64,000 bases of DNA from Tahibacter soli (GTDB taxonomy: Bacteria; Pseudomonadota; Gammaproteobacteria; Xanthomonadales; Rhodanobacteraceae), in assembly GCF_025717065.2 (NCBI RefSeq), contig NZ_JAOVZO020000018.1, positions 62,001-126,000 of the forward strand, in the 5' to 3' direction. A program made the position numbers and the translations under genes. The notes below the pieces were generated by a model. The model was not told where the DNA came from, did not search any database, and was given only the letters and a program-made list of their open reading frames with translations. Each line of letters begins with the position of its first letter. Position 1 is the stretch's first letter. Positions 43,897 through 53,041 of the stretch are shown here, piece by piece.

Positions 43897-44760
43897 ATGC
43901 GCGTCGCCTGGCCCGAGTTCGCGCTGCTCGACGAAGCCGGCTTCGGCAGCTACGAGAAGCGCGCCCTGGTAACGCTGGCGGTGCACGGCGTCAGCGACGC
44001 GGCAACCCTGTGCCGCGACGGCGACATCCCGACGTCGAAGATATACGCGGCGATGGAGAAACTCTCGCGGCTCGGCCTCGTGGAAGTGCGCCGCTCGCGA
44101 CCGCAGCTGTACGCGGCGCTGCCGCCCGAACCGCTGGTCGAGCGCCTCAACGCGATCGCCCGCGAGCGCGCCGACGCGTTCGCCGACGCCTCCGCCGGCC
44201 TGCGTGCCGCATTCGAGAAATTGCCGCACAAGCTAAAAAGCAGCGAGGCGCGCGTCGACCTCGCGCTCGGCGCCGAAAGCCACGTCAAGCGGCACGTCAG
44301 CCGGCTCGCGTCGGCGCGGCAATGCGTGCGCTCGTACATGGAGTCGGGCGACATCGACGCGATCCGCAGCCAGCGCGACCGCGGCTTCGACGCGATGAAG
44401 GCGATCGCGCGCCAGCGCGAGAAGAGCGGCGTCGAACACCGCGCGATCTTCGGCTTCAGCGACCGCACCGCGCCGCGGCTGCTCGAATTCCTGCGCGAGT
44501 TCGCGGCGTCGACGCGCACGCTTTCCGGCGTGCGCTATTCCGGCGAAATCGGCCACCCGTTCCACGTCGTCGACGACGACACGGTGATCCTCGCGCTCGA
44601 TCATCCGTTCGTCGGCGAGGGACGCTTCGCCTCGCTGCTCGTGCAGGACCGCGCGCTCGCGGGACAGCTGATCGAAGGCTTCGACGCGCTGTGGACGCGC
44701 GCGCTCAAGGATCTGCGCGAAATCCGGGCGTGGCCGCGACCGCAACGGCCCGCGACGTGA
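43897..44760 (+). CDS. TrmB-type transcriptional regulator
   Basis: A 287-residue protein. The N-terminal winged helix (about 5-75) reads GFGSYEKRALVTLAVHGVSD then IPTSKIYAAMEKLSRLGLVEV, which matches the TrmB pattern common in archaea and rarer in bacteria. A helical linker (LNAIARERADAFADASAGL) leads to a C-terminal phospholipase-D-like regulatory fold (about 115-275). It is divergent from the VOC gene, which it may control. The ligand is unknown. Confidence 0.82.
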   Translation: MRVAWPEFALLDEAGFGSYEKRALVTLAVHGVSDAATLCRDGDIPTSKIYAAMEKLSRLGLVEVRRSRPQLYAALPPEPLVERLNAIARERADAFADASAGLRAAFEKLPHKLKSSEARVDLALGAESHVKRHVSRLASARQCVRSYMESGDIDAIRSQRDRGFDAMKAIARQREKSGVEHRAIFGFSDRTAPRLLEFLREFAASTRTLSGVRYSGEIGHPFHVVDDDTVILALDHPFVGEGRFASLLVQDRALAGQLIEGFDALWTRALKDLREIRAWPRPQRPAT

Positions 44761-44880
44761 CGCGCGACGCGAAGCCCGCTTCGTCCGTCTGATGAACGCA
44801 GGCGTACGAAAACGCGCCGTACCCTTGCAGTCCGCCGCAGGCGGCGGAAGATAGTCGTCGCAACCGTCAGGAGATTCGTC

Positions 44881-45450
44881 ATGAAAAGCCGCATCGCATT
44901 CGCATTCGTCGCCGCGTGCGCCGCCGCGCTCGTCGCGCCGGCGGTCGGCTACGCCAAATCGCGCAGCGTCACCGATCCCGACGCGCCGCGCAGCCTGCCG
45001 GCCGAGGGATCGGTCAGCGTGCGCTGGGAAGATCCCGCGCAGTTCTCGGAAATCCGCTACAGCCGCAACCGCTTCGAGGCGCGTCAGGGCGACTGGGTGA
45101 ACCAGCTCGCGACGTACCTGCGCACGCGCGCGCAGGCGCAGCTGCCGGCCGGCGAAAAGCTCGACGTGGACATCACCGACATCAAGCGCGCCGGCGACTA
45201 CGAGCCGTGGCACAGCCCGCAGCTGCAGGATACGCGCGTGATCCGCGACCTGTATCCGCCGCGCATCGACCTGACGATCAGGCGCACCGGCGCCGACGGC
45301 CGCGTGATCGCCGAAGGCGAACGGCGCCTGCGCAACCTGAGCTTCATGATGGACGCGCGCATGCTCAACGATTCCGATCCGCTGCGCTACGAAAAAGCGC
45401 TGATCGACCGCTGGCTGCGCAGCGAGCTACGCGACAAGGACGGCGCGTAG
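44881..45450 (+). CDS. Secreted DUF3016 protein
   Basis: A 189-residue exported protein. The signal peptide ends near LVAPAVGYA; the mature part has the DUF3016 pattern: VSVRWEDPAQFSEIRYSRNR, LPAGEKLDVDITDIKRAGDYEPW and LRNLSFMMD. Members are periplasmic and uncharacterised. An AGGAG site lies about 10 bp before the ATG. It is convergent with the amino acid permease gene. Confidence 0.85.
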   Translation: MKSRIAFAFVAACAAALVAPAVGYAKSRSVTDPDAPRSLPAEGSVSVRWEDPAQFSEIRYSRNRFEARQGDWVNQLATYLRTRAQAQLPAGEKLDVDITDIKRAGDYEPWHSPQLQDTRVIRDLYPPRIDLTIRRTGADGRVIAEGERRLRNLSFMMDARMLNDSDPLRYEKALIDRWLRSELRDKDGA

Positions 45451-45468
45451 CCCGCTGTGCGGTGAGGC

Positions 45469-46905
45469 TCAGTTCTTCTTCGCGAGCAGGCTGTGGCGCA
45501 TGCCGTAGCCGAAGTACACGACGAGGCCCAGGATCATCCACAGGCCGAAGCGTTCCCAGGTGATCCACGGCAGCTTCGACACGAGCCACGCCGAAAACAG
45601 AATGCCGACGATCGGAATCAGCGGCACGAAGGGCGTGCGGAACGCGCGCGGAACGTCAGGGCGCGTGCGGCGCAGCACGATGATCGACGCGCAGATCACG
45701 ATGAACGCGCACAGCGTGCCGATGTTCACGAGTTCGGCGAGTTCGCCGATCGGCAGCGCGCCGGCGGCGAGACCCGTGACGACGCCGAGGATCAGCGTCG
45801 GACGATACGGCGTGCCGTAGCGCGGGTGCACCTTCGCGAACCACTGCGGCAACAGGCCGTCGCGCGCGAGCGAGTACCAGATGCGCGCCGCGGCGAGCAT
45901 GAACGCGAACACGACGCTGATGATGCCCATGACGGCCGTGGCCGAGATCGCGTGGCTCACCCAGGTGAGGCCGCGCGCGGCGAACGCGTTGGCGACCGGC
46001 GCGTCGTTGCCGAGCGTCGTGTAGTTCGCGACGCCCGTGAGCACCATCGAGATCGTGAGGTACAGCGCCATCGAGATGCCGAGCGAGAGCAGCACCGCGC
46101 GCGGCAGGTCGCGCTGCGGATTCTTCGCTTCCTCGGCCGCCGTCGTCAGCGTGTCGTAGCCGAACACCGCGAAGAACACGACCGCCGCGGCCGTGACGAC
46201 GCCGTTGAAGCCGTAGTGCGACACGCCCTTGGCGTCGACCGTTTCGGCCGGAATGAACGGAATCCAGTTGTTCGGATCGATGTAGAACACGCCGACGCCG
46301 ATCACCAGCACGACGCCGATCACCTTGATCGCGACGACGACCGTGTTGAGGCGCGCGCCGACTTCGGTGCGCACGGTCAGGAGCACCGCGACGGCCATCG
46401 CGACGACCGCGGCGATCACGTTGAACACGCGGCCTTCGCCGGTGCCCATCGCGCCCTGCGCCCACACCGGCAGGTGGATGCCGACCGCCGTGAGCAGGTT
46501 CACCAGATACCCCGACCAGCCGCTCGCGACCGCCGCGACGATCAGCGCGTATTCGAGCAGGAGGTCCCAGCCGATCAGCCACGCGACGCCTTCGCCGAGC
46601 ACCGCGTAGCCGTACGTGTACGCGCTGCCCGTGACCGGAATCATGCCGGCGAATTCGGCATAGCACAGTGCCGCGGCGGCGCTGGCGATGCCGGCGATGA
46701 TGAACGCGAGCGCGACCGCCGGCCCCGCGTTCACCGCGGCCTGCTGCCCGGCCAGTACGAACACGCCGACGCCGATGATGCCGCCGAGGCCGATCGCGGT
46801 GAGCTGCCACAGGCCTAGCACGCGGCGGAAATCGCCGCGCGTGCCGGCTTCGGCCTGCAGTTGTTCGACCGTCTTGTGACGGGTGATCTGTTGGATGAGG
46901 CTCAT
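45469..46905 (-). CDS. APC-family amino acid permease, cationic-amino-acid-transporter type
   Basis: A 478-residue protein of about twelve membrane helices plus extra C-terminal segments. TAIGLGGIIGVGVFVLAGQ is the first-helix APC signature (GxGIFxxxG), and EEAKNPQRDLPRA and ARDGLLPQWFAKVH are family landmarks of the CAT subgroup, which often carries Lys, Arg or broad-range amino acids. The ATG at 46905 has AGGGAA upstream. A second APC permease gene lies 66 bp upstream on the same strand. Confidence 0.9.
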   Translation of the reverse strand: MSLIQQITRHKTVEQLQAEAGTRGDFRRVLGLWQLTAIGLGGIIGVGVFVLAGQQAAVNAGPAVALAFIIAGIASAAAALCYAEFAGMIPVTGSAYTYGYAVLGEGVAWLIGWDLLLEYALIVAAVASGWSGYLVNLLTAVGIHLPVWAQGAMGTGEGRVFNVIAAVVAMAVAVLLTVRTEVGARLNTVVVAIKVIGVVLVIGVGVFYIDPNNWIPFIPAETVDAKGVSHYGFNGVVTAAAVVFFAVFGYDTLTTAAEEAKNPQRDLPRAVLLSLGISMALYLTISMVLTGVANYTTLGNDAPVANAFAARGLTWVSHAISATAVMGIISVVFAFMLAAARIWYSLARDGLLPQWFAKVHPRYGTPYRPTLILGVVTGLAAGALPIGELAELVNIGTLCAFIVICASIIVLRRTRPDVPRAFRTPFVPLIPIVGILFSAWLVSKLPWITWERFGLWMILGLVVYFGYGMRHSLLAKKN

Positions 46906-46971
46906 GATTTCCCTCCCGGGGAGTCGCGGGATCATAGCGGACGCGGCGAGTTCGCCCATACGGGCGAAACG

Positions 46972-48375
46972 TCATGTCGTTCCAGTGTCTTTGCGGCGCT
47001 GCAGCACGTAGAAGATCGGCACGCCGAGCAGCACGATGCCGAGGCCGGGCCACGTATACGCCGGCTTCCAGATCAAAAGGCCGATGCCGACCGCGCTCGC
47101 GAGCAGCATGTACAGCGCCGGCAGCCACGGATAGCCGAACGCGCGATACGGGCGCTCGGCGTCGGGCCGCATGCGGCGCAGACGGAACAGGCCCGCGATC
47201 GTCAGCACGTAGAAGATCAGCGTTGCGAAAATCACGTAGTCGAGCAGATCGCCGTAGCGGCCGGTCAGGCACAGCGCCGACGCCCACACCGCCTGCACCG
47301 CGAGGCTCCAGCCCGGCACCGCGCGCGCGTTGAGCCGCCCGGCGGGCGCGAAGAACAGGCCGTCCTGCGCCATCGAGTAGTACGCGCGCGCGCCGGACAT
47401 CACGAGCCCGTTCACGCAGCCGAACGTCGACACCATGATCAGCACCGCGATGATCGTCGTGCCGACCGGTCCGAACGCCGCCTGCGCCGCGGCGACGCCG
47501 ACGCGGTCGGCCGGCGCGTGCGCGATCTCGGCGAGCGGCAGCACCGCGAGGTACATCAGGTTCGCCACGACATACAGCGTGCAGACGATGATCGTGCCGA
47601 GCGCGAGCGAGCGGCCGACGTTGCGTTTCGGATCGCGGATCTCGCCGGCGATGAACGTCACGCTGTTCCACGAATCGGACGAGAACAGCGCACCGACCAT
47701 CGACACGGCGATCGCCGGCACGAGCGCGAGCATCAGCGCGTCGGGCGTCGCCGGCGCGCGGTCGAACGCGTTCGACCAGTTCGCGTCCCAGACCTGCGCG
47801 TTCGCGCCGAGCGCCACGCCGAACGCGATCAGCGCGAGCACCGAGGCGATCTTCGCGAGCGTGAAACTCGTCTGTATCCATTTGCCGTAGTTCACGCCGC
47901 GGCCGTTGACGTAGGTCAGGAGCACGATCAGCGCGATCGACACGAGCTGCGCGGCGCTGATGGAAAATCCACCGGCGGAGAAGACCACGTTCTGGTCGCC
48001 GAGCGCGGGAAACAGATACGCCGCGAACTTCGCGAACGCGACGCCGACCGCGGCGATCGAGCCGGTCTGGATCACCGCGAAATACGACCAGCCGTAGAGG
48101 AACGCCGGCAGCCTGCCCCACGCTTCCCGCAAGTACACGTACTGCCCGCCGGCTTTCGGATACATCGCCGACAACTCGCCGTACGAGAGCGCGCCGATCA
48201 CGGTCATCAGGCCGGAAATCAGCCAGACGACGACGAGCCAGCCGGCCGAACCGACGTTGCGCGCGATGTCGGCGCTGACGATGAAGATGCCCGATCCGAT
48301 CATCGAGCCGGCCACGAGCATCGTGCCGTCGAGCAATCCGAGCGAACGGTGGAATTCTTGATCTCGCTGCGTCAC
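46972..48375 (-). CDS. APC-family amino acid permease
   Basis: A 467-residue permease with twelve predicted helices. GTMLVAGSMIGSGIFIVSADIA is the first-helix substrate-binding signature, PKAGGQYVYLREAWG and DPKRNVGRSLALGT are conserved loops. It resembles the LAT/serine-threonine exchanger-like group more than the CAT-type neighbour, so the two probably differ in substrate. It lies between gspE and the CAT-type gene. Confidence 0.9.
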   Translation of the reverse strand: MTQRDQEFHRSLGLLDGTMLVAGSMIGSGIFIVSADIARNVGSAGWLVVVWLISGLMTVIGALSYGELSAMYPKAGGQYVYLREAWGRLPAFLYGWSYFAVIQTGSIAAVGVAFAKFAAYLFPALGDQNVVFSAGGFSISAAQLVSIALIVLLTYVNGRGVNYGKWIQTSFTLAKIASVLALIAFGVALGANAQVWDANWSNAFDRAPATPDALMLALVPAIAVSMVGALFSSDSWNSVTFIAGEIRDPKRNVGRSLALGTIIVCTLYVVANLMYLAVLPLAEIAHAPADRVGVAAAQAAFGPVGTTIIAVLIMVSTFGCVNGLVMSGARAYYSMAQDGLFFAPAGRLNARAVPGWSLAVQAVWASALCLTGRYGDLLDYVIFATLIFYVLTIAGLFRLRRMRPDAERPYRAFGYPWLPALYMLLASAVGIGLLIWKPAYTWPGLGIVLLGVPIFYVLQRRKDTGTT

Positions 48376-48398
48376 GCGCTTCCTCCCCAGGCAAAGGA

Positions 48399-48428
48399 AA
48401 CGCCACGCGCCGCCAGGCGCGTGGCGTT
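48399..48428. terminator. Strong hairpin downstream of gspE
   Basis: A perfect 13-bp stem (AACGCCACGCGCC / GGCGCGTGGCGTT) with loop GCCA lies 45 bp after the gspE stop. In the minus direction it is followed by TTTCC, a modest T-tract. It probably ends the gspCDE transcript before the permease genes. Confidence 0.8.
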
Positions 48429-48473
48429 CGGATCGTGACGTCGCAGGCCCGGGGCGGCGTCGTTGTTGTAGCG

Positions 48474-49952
48474 TCAGTCTTCCCGCGTCACCCGCAATAC
48501 TTCATCGACCGACGTGGCGCCCGCAAGACACTTGCGCCAGCCGTCGTCGACGATCGACGGAAATTTCGTGCGCGCGTGCCGATCCATCTCGGCTTCCGAC
48601 GCGCCCTCGTGAATCATGCGCCGCAAGGTTTCGTCGACGCCGATCAGTTCGTAGATGCCGGTGCGACCGCGATAGCCCGACGCGCGGCCCGCGAGCCCTT
48701 CGGCCGGCCGGTGCAGGATCGCGTGCGCGTCGGGCGACTGGCCGAACGCCGAGAGTTCGCGCGCGGTCGCCGCGTACGCCTCGCGCGTCGCGGGATCGAG
48801 CACGCGCACGAGGCGCTGCGCGAGCACGCCGACCAGCGACGACGACAGCAGGAACGGTTCGACGCCCATGTCGCGCAGTCGCGTCACCGCGCCGACCGCG
48901 GAATTCGTGTGCAAGGTGGACAAGACCAGATGTCCCGTCAGCGACGCCTGCACCGCGATCTGCGCGGTTTCGAGGTCGCGGATTTCTCCGACCATGACGA
49001 CATCGGGGTCCTGGCGCAGGATCGCGCGCAGACCGCGCGCGAACGTCATTTCCACCTTCGTGTTGACCTGGGTCTGGCCGACGCCGTCGATGTAGTACTC
49101 GATCGGGTCTTCCACGGTCATGATGTTGCGGCTGGCGTCGTTGAGCTTGAGCAGCGCGGCGTACAGCGTCGTCGTCTTGCCCGAGCCGGTCGGGCCGGTC
49201 ACGAGAAAGATGCCGTGCGGCCGTTCGATGATGCTCTCGATGCGCGTGCGGTCTTCCGGCGCCATGCCGAGCTGCACGAGATCGAGCCGCCCGGCCTGCT
49301 TGTCGAGCAGACGCAGCACGACGCGTTCGCCGTGTCCGGCGGGAATCGTCGAAACGCGCACGTCGACCGGCCGCCCGGCGATGCGCAGGCCGATGCGGCC
49401 GTCCTGCGGCAGGCGCTTCTCGGCGATGTCGAGCTTCGCCATCACCTTGATGCGGCTGACCACCGCGTTCGCGACCGCTTTCTGCGGCGACAGGATCTCG
49501 CGCAGCACGCCGTCGATGCGAAAGCGCACGACGAGACGGTTTTCGTACGGTTCGACGTGGATGTCGGACGCGCCTTCCTTGACCGCTTCGGTCAGCAGCG
49601 CGTTGATCAGGCGGATGATCGGCGCGTCGTCGTCGCTTTCGAGCAGGTCTTCCGGCTCGGGCAGATCGTCGGCGAGCGATTTGAGATCGAGCGATTCGTC
49701 CATGTCGGAGACGACGCCGCGCGCGTCGTCGCCCTGCTCGTACAGGCGGCGCAGCAGCTGCTCGAACTCGGCCGCGCTGTGGCGCGTGAGCTTCATCGGC
49801 GCGCGCAGGTAGCGGCGCAGTTCCGCCAGCGCCTCGGGCTTCACCCCTTCGCGGCACGCGACCTCGGCGTGGTCGTCGTGCCACGCGACGAGCGTCGCGC
49901 CGTTGCGGCGGGCGAAACCGAAACTCGGTCGCCCGGGACGCGCTTCACTCAC
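48474..49952 (-). CDS. gspE: Type II secretion ATPase GspE
   Basis: A 492-residue secretion ATPase starting at a GTG that overlaps the gspD stop (GTGA). Walker A is GPTGSGKTTTLYAAL, the Asp box ISTxEDPIEY appears as MTVEDPIEYYIDGVGQ, Walker B is DPDVVMVGEIRD, and the His box is HLVLSTLHTNSA. The tetracysteine zinc motif normal near the C-terminus is missing: LVRVLDPATREAY and AEGLAGRASGYRGRTG hold no Cys. GspE powers pseudopilus assembly at the inner membrane. Confidence 0.95.
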   Translation of the reverse strand: MSEARPGRPSFGFARRNGATLVAWHDDHAEVACREGVKPEALAELRRYLRAPMKLTRHSAAEFEQLLRRLYEQGDDARGVVSDMDESLDLKSLADDLPEPEDLLESDDDAPIIRLINALLTEAVKEGASDIHVEPYENRLVVRFRIDGVLREILSPQKAVANAVVSRIKVMAKLDIAEKRLPQDGRIGLRIAGRPVDVRVSTIPAGHGERVVLRLLDKQAGRLDLVQLGMAPEDRTRIESIIERPHGIFLVTGPTGSGKTTTLYAALLKLNDASRNIMTVEDPIEYYIDGVGQTQVNTKVEMTFARGLRAILRQDPDVVMVGEIRDLETAQIAVQASLTGHLVLSTLHTNSAVGAVTRLRDMGVEPFLLSSSLVGVLAQRLVRVLDPATREAYAATARELSAFGQSPDAHAILHRPAEGLAGRASGYRGRTGIYELIGVDETLRRMIHEGASEAEMDRHARTKFPSIVDDGWRKCLAGATSVDEVLRVTRED

Positions 49953-52036
49953 TTCTTGCTCCGCGCCGCCTTGTTGGTCGCGGCGGGCTTGGCGGCCGGC
50001 TTCGGCGCCTGCGCGGGCTCCTGCGAGACCGGGTTGGCGAGGAAGTCGTGCATCTCCGGCACCGCCGGCTGCTTGAGCGCCGGCGTCATGTTCTCGCGGT
50101 TCTGCTGCATCTGGAGCTGTTCGGTACGAATGTAATTGTATTTTTCGCTCGACACCGCGCGTTCGCTCGCCGCGTCGCGCAGGATCTTCGGATGCAGAAA
50201 CACCATCAGGTCGCGCTTGGTGACGTTGTTGCTGCGGTAGCGGAACAGGTTGCCGAGCACCGGGATGCTGCCGAGCCCCGGCACCTTCTGGTTGTTGTCC
50301 TTGGCCGACTGGTCGACCAGGCCGCCGAGCACGAGCGTCGAATCGTCGGCGACGAGCACGCTCGTCGACAGCTCGCTCTTTTTCGTGATGAGGTCGACCG
50401 CGCCGGCCACGCTCGGTGCGATCGACGACACCTCTTGATGCAGGTCCAGGCGCACCGAATCGCCTTCGTTGACGTGCGGCGTCACCTTCAGCGTGAGGCC
50501 GACGTCCTTGCGTTCGATCGTCTGGAACGGATTCAGCTGGTTGTTGCCGGCCGTCGTGCCGGAGGCGTTCGTGTACTGGCCGGTCTTGAACGGCACTTCC
50601 TGCACGACCTTGATGACCGCTTCCTGGTTGTCGAGCGTGAGCACCGACGGCGTCGACAGCACGTTCGAACGCCCGTCGCCCTGCAGTGCGCGCGCGAGCA
50701 CGCCGAGGTTGAGAATTTCCTGGCCGCCGATGCTCACGGTGCCGTCGAGATAGCCGAGCGACAGGCCGTTGCCGAGCGCGAAGCCGTTGCGGCCGACGTT
50801 GGTCACGGTGCTCAGCATGTTCGGTTCGCCGTTCGCGCCGCTGAACAGCGAGCCGCCGATCACGCCCTTGCCGTCCTTCGGCGCGCCGAACCACTGCACG
50901 CCGATTTCGCGCGCGGATTCGTCGGACACTTCGGCGATGATCGCCTCGATCAGCACCTGCGCGCGGCGCACGTCGAGCTGGCGCACCACGCCTTCGAGCG
51001 CGCGGAACACCGCGGGCGACGCGCTGATGACCAGCGAATTGGTTTCCTCGTGCGCCTGGATCGTCGCGTTGCCGCCGGCCGCGCCGCCCGCTTCGCCGGC
51101 CTTCGGCGCCGTCGGCGGCGATTCGTTGTTCAGCGTCGCCGCGACACCGGAAAGAATCGGTACGAGATCTTTCGCCTTCGCGTAGCGCAGATAGACGACG
51201 CTCGTGCCGCCGTCCTTCGTCAGAGGCGTGTCCAGATGCGTCACCAGCGTGCGCATGCGCAGACGGCCGCTCTTGGCGCCCGCGATGAGGATCGAGTTCG
51301 TGCGTTCGTCGGCGAGCACGCGCGGCGCCTCGCCGTTCGCCTGCGCGCTCTTGTCTTCGGAAAGAATGGACAAGGTGCGCGCCATTTCCGAGGCGTTCGC
51401 GTGCTGCAGCGGAATCACTTCGACTTCGGCGTCCGACACCGTGTCGATGCGCGCGATGATGCCGGCGACGCGCTGGATGTTGCTCGCGCGGTCGGAGATC
51501 ACGAGCGAGTTCGACGTCTGGTGCGCGATGAGCTGCGCGCCCTGCGGCAGCAGCGGTCGCAGAATCGGCACGAGCTCGGCCGCGGCGACGTGGCGCAGCG
51601 GGACGATCTGCGTGACGATCGCGTCGCCCGACTCGGCCGTCGCGACGCTGTTGCCGCCTTCGGCCTGCGCCATCGCCTCGGGCACGATCTTGATCATGCT
51701 GCCGGCCGATACCGCGGCGTAACCGTGCACGCGCAGCACCGACAGGAACACGTCGTAGATTTCGTCGGGCTGCATCGGCCGCGCCGAGATCACGCTGACC
51801 TTGCCCTGCACGTTCGGCCCGACGATGAAGTTGCGGCCGGTGATTTCCGAGACGGTCGCGATCAGCGCCTGGATGTCGGCGTCCTTGAGGTTCAGGGTGT
51901 GCGTGCCCGGCGGGTTGCCCGCGGCCGACGGCGGCGGCTGGGCGACTGCCGGCGCGCTCGCGCAGGCGATCGCGACGGCCATGACGACGGCGCGAGACAG
52001 AGCGGATTTGTGCAGCAATCGCATCATTCGCATCAT
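49949..52036 (-). CDS. gspD: Type II secretion outer-membrane secretin GspD
   Basis: A 695-residue secretin. The signal peptide ends at ASAPAVAQ, then come the N0 domain (LNLKDADIQALIATVSEITG), three KH-like N domains (about 125-330, with an Ala/Gly-rich insert near 320-335), and the secretin C-domain: VLSTPSVLTLDNQEA, VPGLGSIPVLGNLFRYR and LMVFLHPKILRD. The Lys/Ala-rich tail is unusual in length. The first ATG overlaps the gspC stop (ATGA). It forms the outer-membrane channel for folded exoproteins. Confidence 0.95.
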   Translation of the reverse strand: MMRMMRLLHKSALSRAVVMAVAIACASAPAVAQPPPSAAGNPPGTHTLNLKDADIQALIATVSEITGRNFIVGPNVQGKVSVISARPMQPDEIYDVFLSVLRVHGYAAVSAGSMIKIVPEAMAQAEGGNSVATAESGDAIVTQIVPLRHVAAAELVPILRPLLPQGAQLIAHQTSNSLVISDRASNIQRVAGIIARIDTVSDAEVEVIPLQHANASEMARTLSILSEDKSAQANGEAPRVLADERTNSILIAGAKSGRLRMRTLVTHLDTPLTKDGGTSVVYLRYAKAKDLVPILSGVAATLNNESPPTAPKAGEAGGAAGGNATIQAHEETNSLVISASPAVFRALEGVVRQLDVRRAQVLIEAIIAEVSDESAREIGVQWFGAPKDGKGVIGGSLFSGANGEPNMLSTVTNVGRNGFALGNGLSLGYLDGTVSIGGQEILNLGVLARALQGDGRSNVLSTPSVLTLDNQEAVIKVVQEVPFKTGQYTNASGTTAGNNQLNPFQTIERKDVGLTLKVTPHVNEGDSVRLDLHQEVSSIAPSVAGAVDLITKKSELSTSVLVADDSTLVLGGLVDQSAKDNNQKVPGLGSIPVLGNLFRYRSNNVTKRDLMVFLHPKILRDAASERAVSSEKYNYIRTEQLQMQQNRENMTPALKQPAVPEMHDFLANPVSQEPAQAPKPAAKPAATNKAARSKK

Positions 52037-52986
52037 TTGACGTTCACGCTCAAGGTCACGGGTTTGCCGTCGCGCAGCACCGTCACGGTCACGCGGCTGG
52101 CACTCTGTACGCTGGACATCACTTGCTGGACGCGCGCCGGCGAATCGATCGGCACGTTGTTGACCGCGGTCACGACGTCGTTCGGCTGCAGGCCGAGCGA
52201 CGCGACCATCGCCGCGCCGGGGCCGCCGGACAGGCGCACGCCGACCATGCGGCCGTTTTCGAGCACGGGCTGCGCATTGACCTGGCGCGCGAGCGCGGCC
52301 GGGTCGAGCGCGAGCTGTTGTTGAACCTTGGAAAAATCCACCGCGCCCTGCGCCATCTGCGGCGGCACGAACATCGGCGTGATCTGGCCGACCGAACCCG
52401 GCGGCGTCGCCGGCGCGGGAGCGCCCGGATTGACGCCGGCCGGCAGACGCGGCGCGCCGGGGTTGCCGCCCGGCTGCGGCGGTGCCGAACCGATCGCCGG
52501 TGACGGATGATCGAACGGCAGCGCGAGCGTTTCCTGTACGCCCTCGTGCAGCAGCACGACGCGATCGGGATACACCGCATCGAGCGTGGCGCCGCCGGGC
52601 AGCGCGTCGCCGACGCGATAGGCGCGCTCGCCGGCGGTCGGATCGGCGATCACGGCCATGCCTTCGCGCGGCTCGGCCTCGGCGAGCGTGCCGCGCAGAA
52701 TGAGCTGCAGCTGCGTCGCGGGCGCGGCGCGCGCCAGATCGTGCACGCTCGGCCCCGCGTTGCCGAACAAATGCCATTTGGAGACCGAAACGGTCGCGCG
52801 CAGCGCGGTTTCGGCGGCGGCGGCCATCGGGGGCGCGGCGGCAAGATCGTCGCCGCGCGGCAGCGCGACCCACAGGGTGCGTACGGCGAGCCAGGCGCAG
52901 AGAAGACCGGCGAGCGCGCACGCGGCGAGCGCGCCGTAGCGCGATGCCCGTTCCATCTCGGCTGTCGTCAACTCACGCATGTTCAT
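52033..52986 (-). CDS. gspC: Type II secretion protein GspC
   Basis: A 317-residue bitopic inner-membrane protein that links the platform to the secretin. One membrane helix (about 18-40) precedes the homology region (LQLILRGTLAEAEPREGMAVI), a Pro/Gly-rich linker (about 165-205) and a C-terminal PDZ domain (LGLQPNDVVTAVNNVPIDSP). It is the first of three overlapping genes C-D-E, followed by a hairpin. The remaining T2SS genes (G to N) are not here. Confidence 0.92.
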   Translation of the reverse strand: MNMRELTTAEMERASRYGALAACALAGLLCAWLAVRTLWVALPRGDDLAAAPPMAAAAETALRATVSVSKWHLFGNAGPSVHDLARAAPATQLQLILRGTLAEAEPREGMAVIADPTAGERAYRVGDALPGGATLDAVYPDRVVLLHEGVQETLALPFDHPSPAIGSAPPQPGGNPGAPRLPAGVNPGAPAPATPPGSVGQITPMFVPPQMAQGAVDFSKVQQQLALDPAALARQVNAQPVLENGRMVGVRLSGGPGAAMVASLGLQPNDVVTAVNNVPIDSPARVQQVMSSVQSASRVTVTVLRDGKPVTLSVNVK

Positions 52987-53041
52987 TCCCCCGAACTACA
53001 CGTCTACCGCTTTAACGCATTCCCGTTGCCGTGTCCCTCGA

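Noticed and set aside
48474-50894. An 806-residue version of GspE
   Set aside because: The extra N-terminus is a shadow of gspD in another frame; the GTG at 49952 overlapping the gspD stop gives a normal-length GspE.
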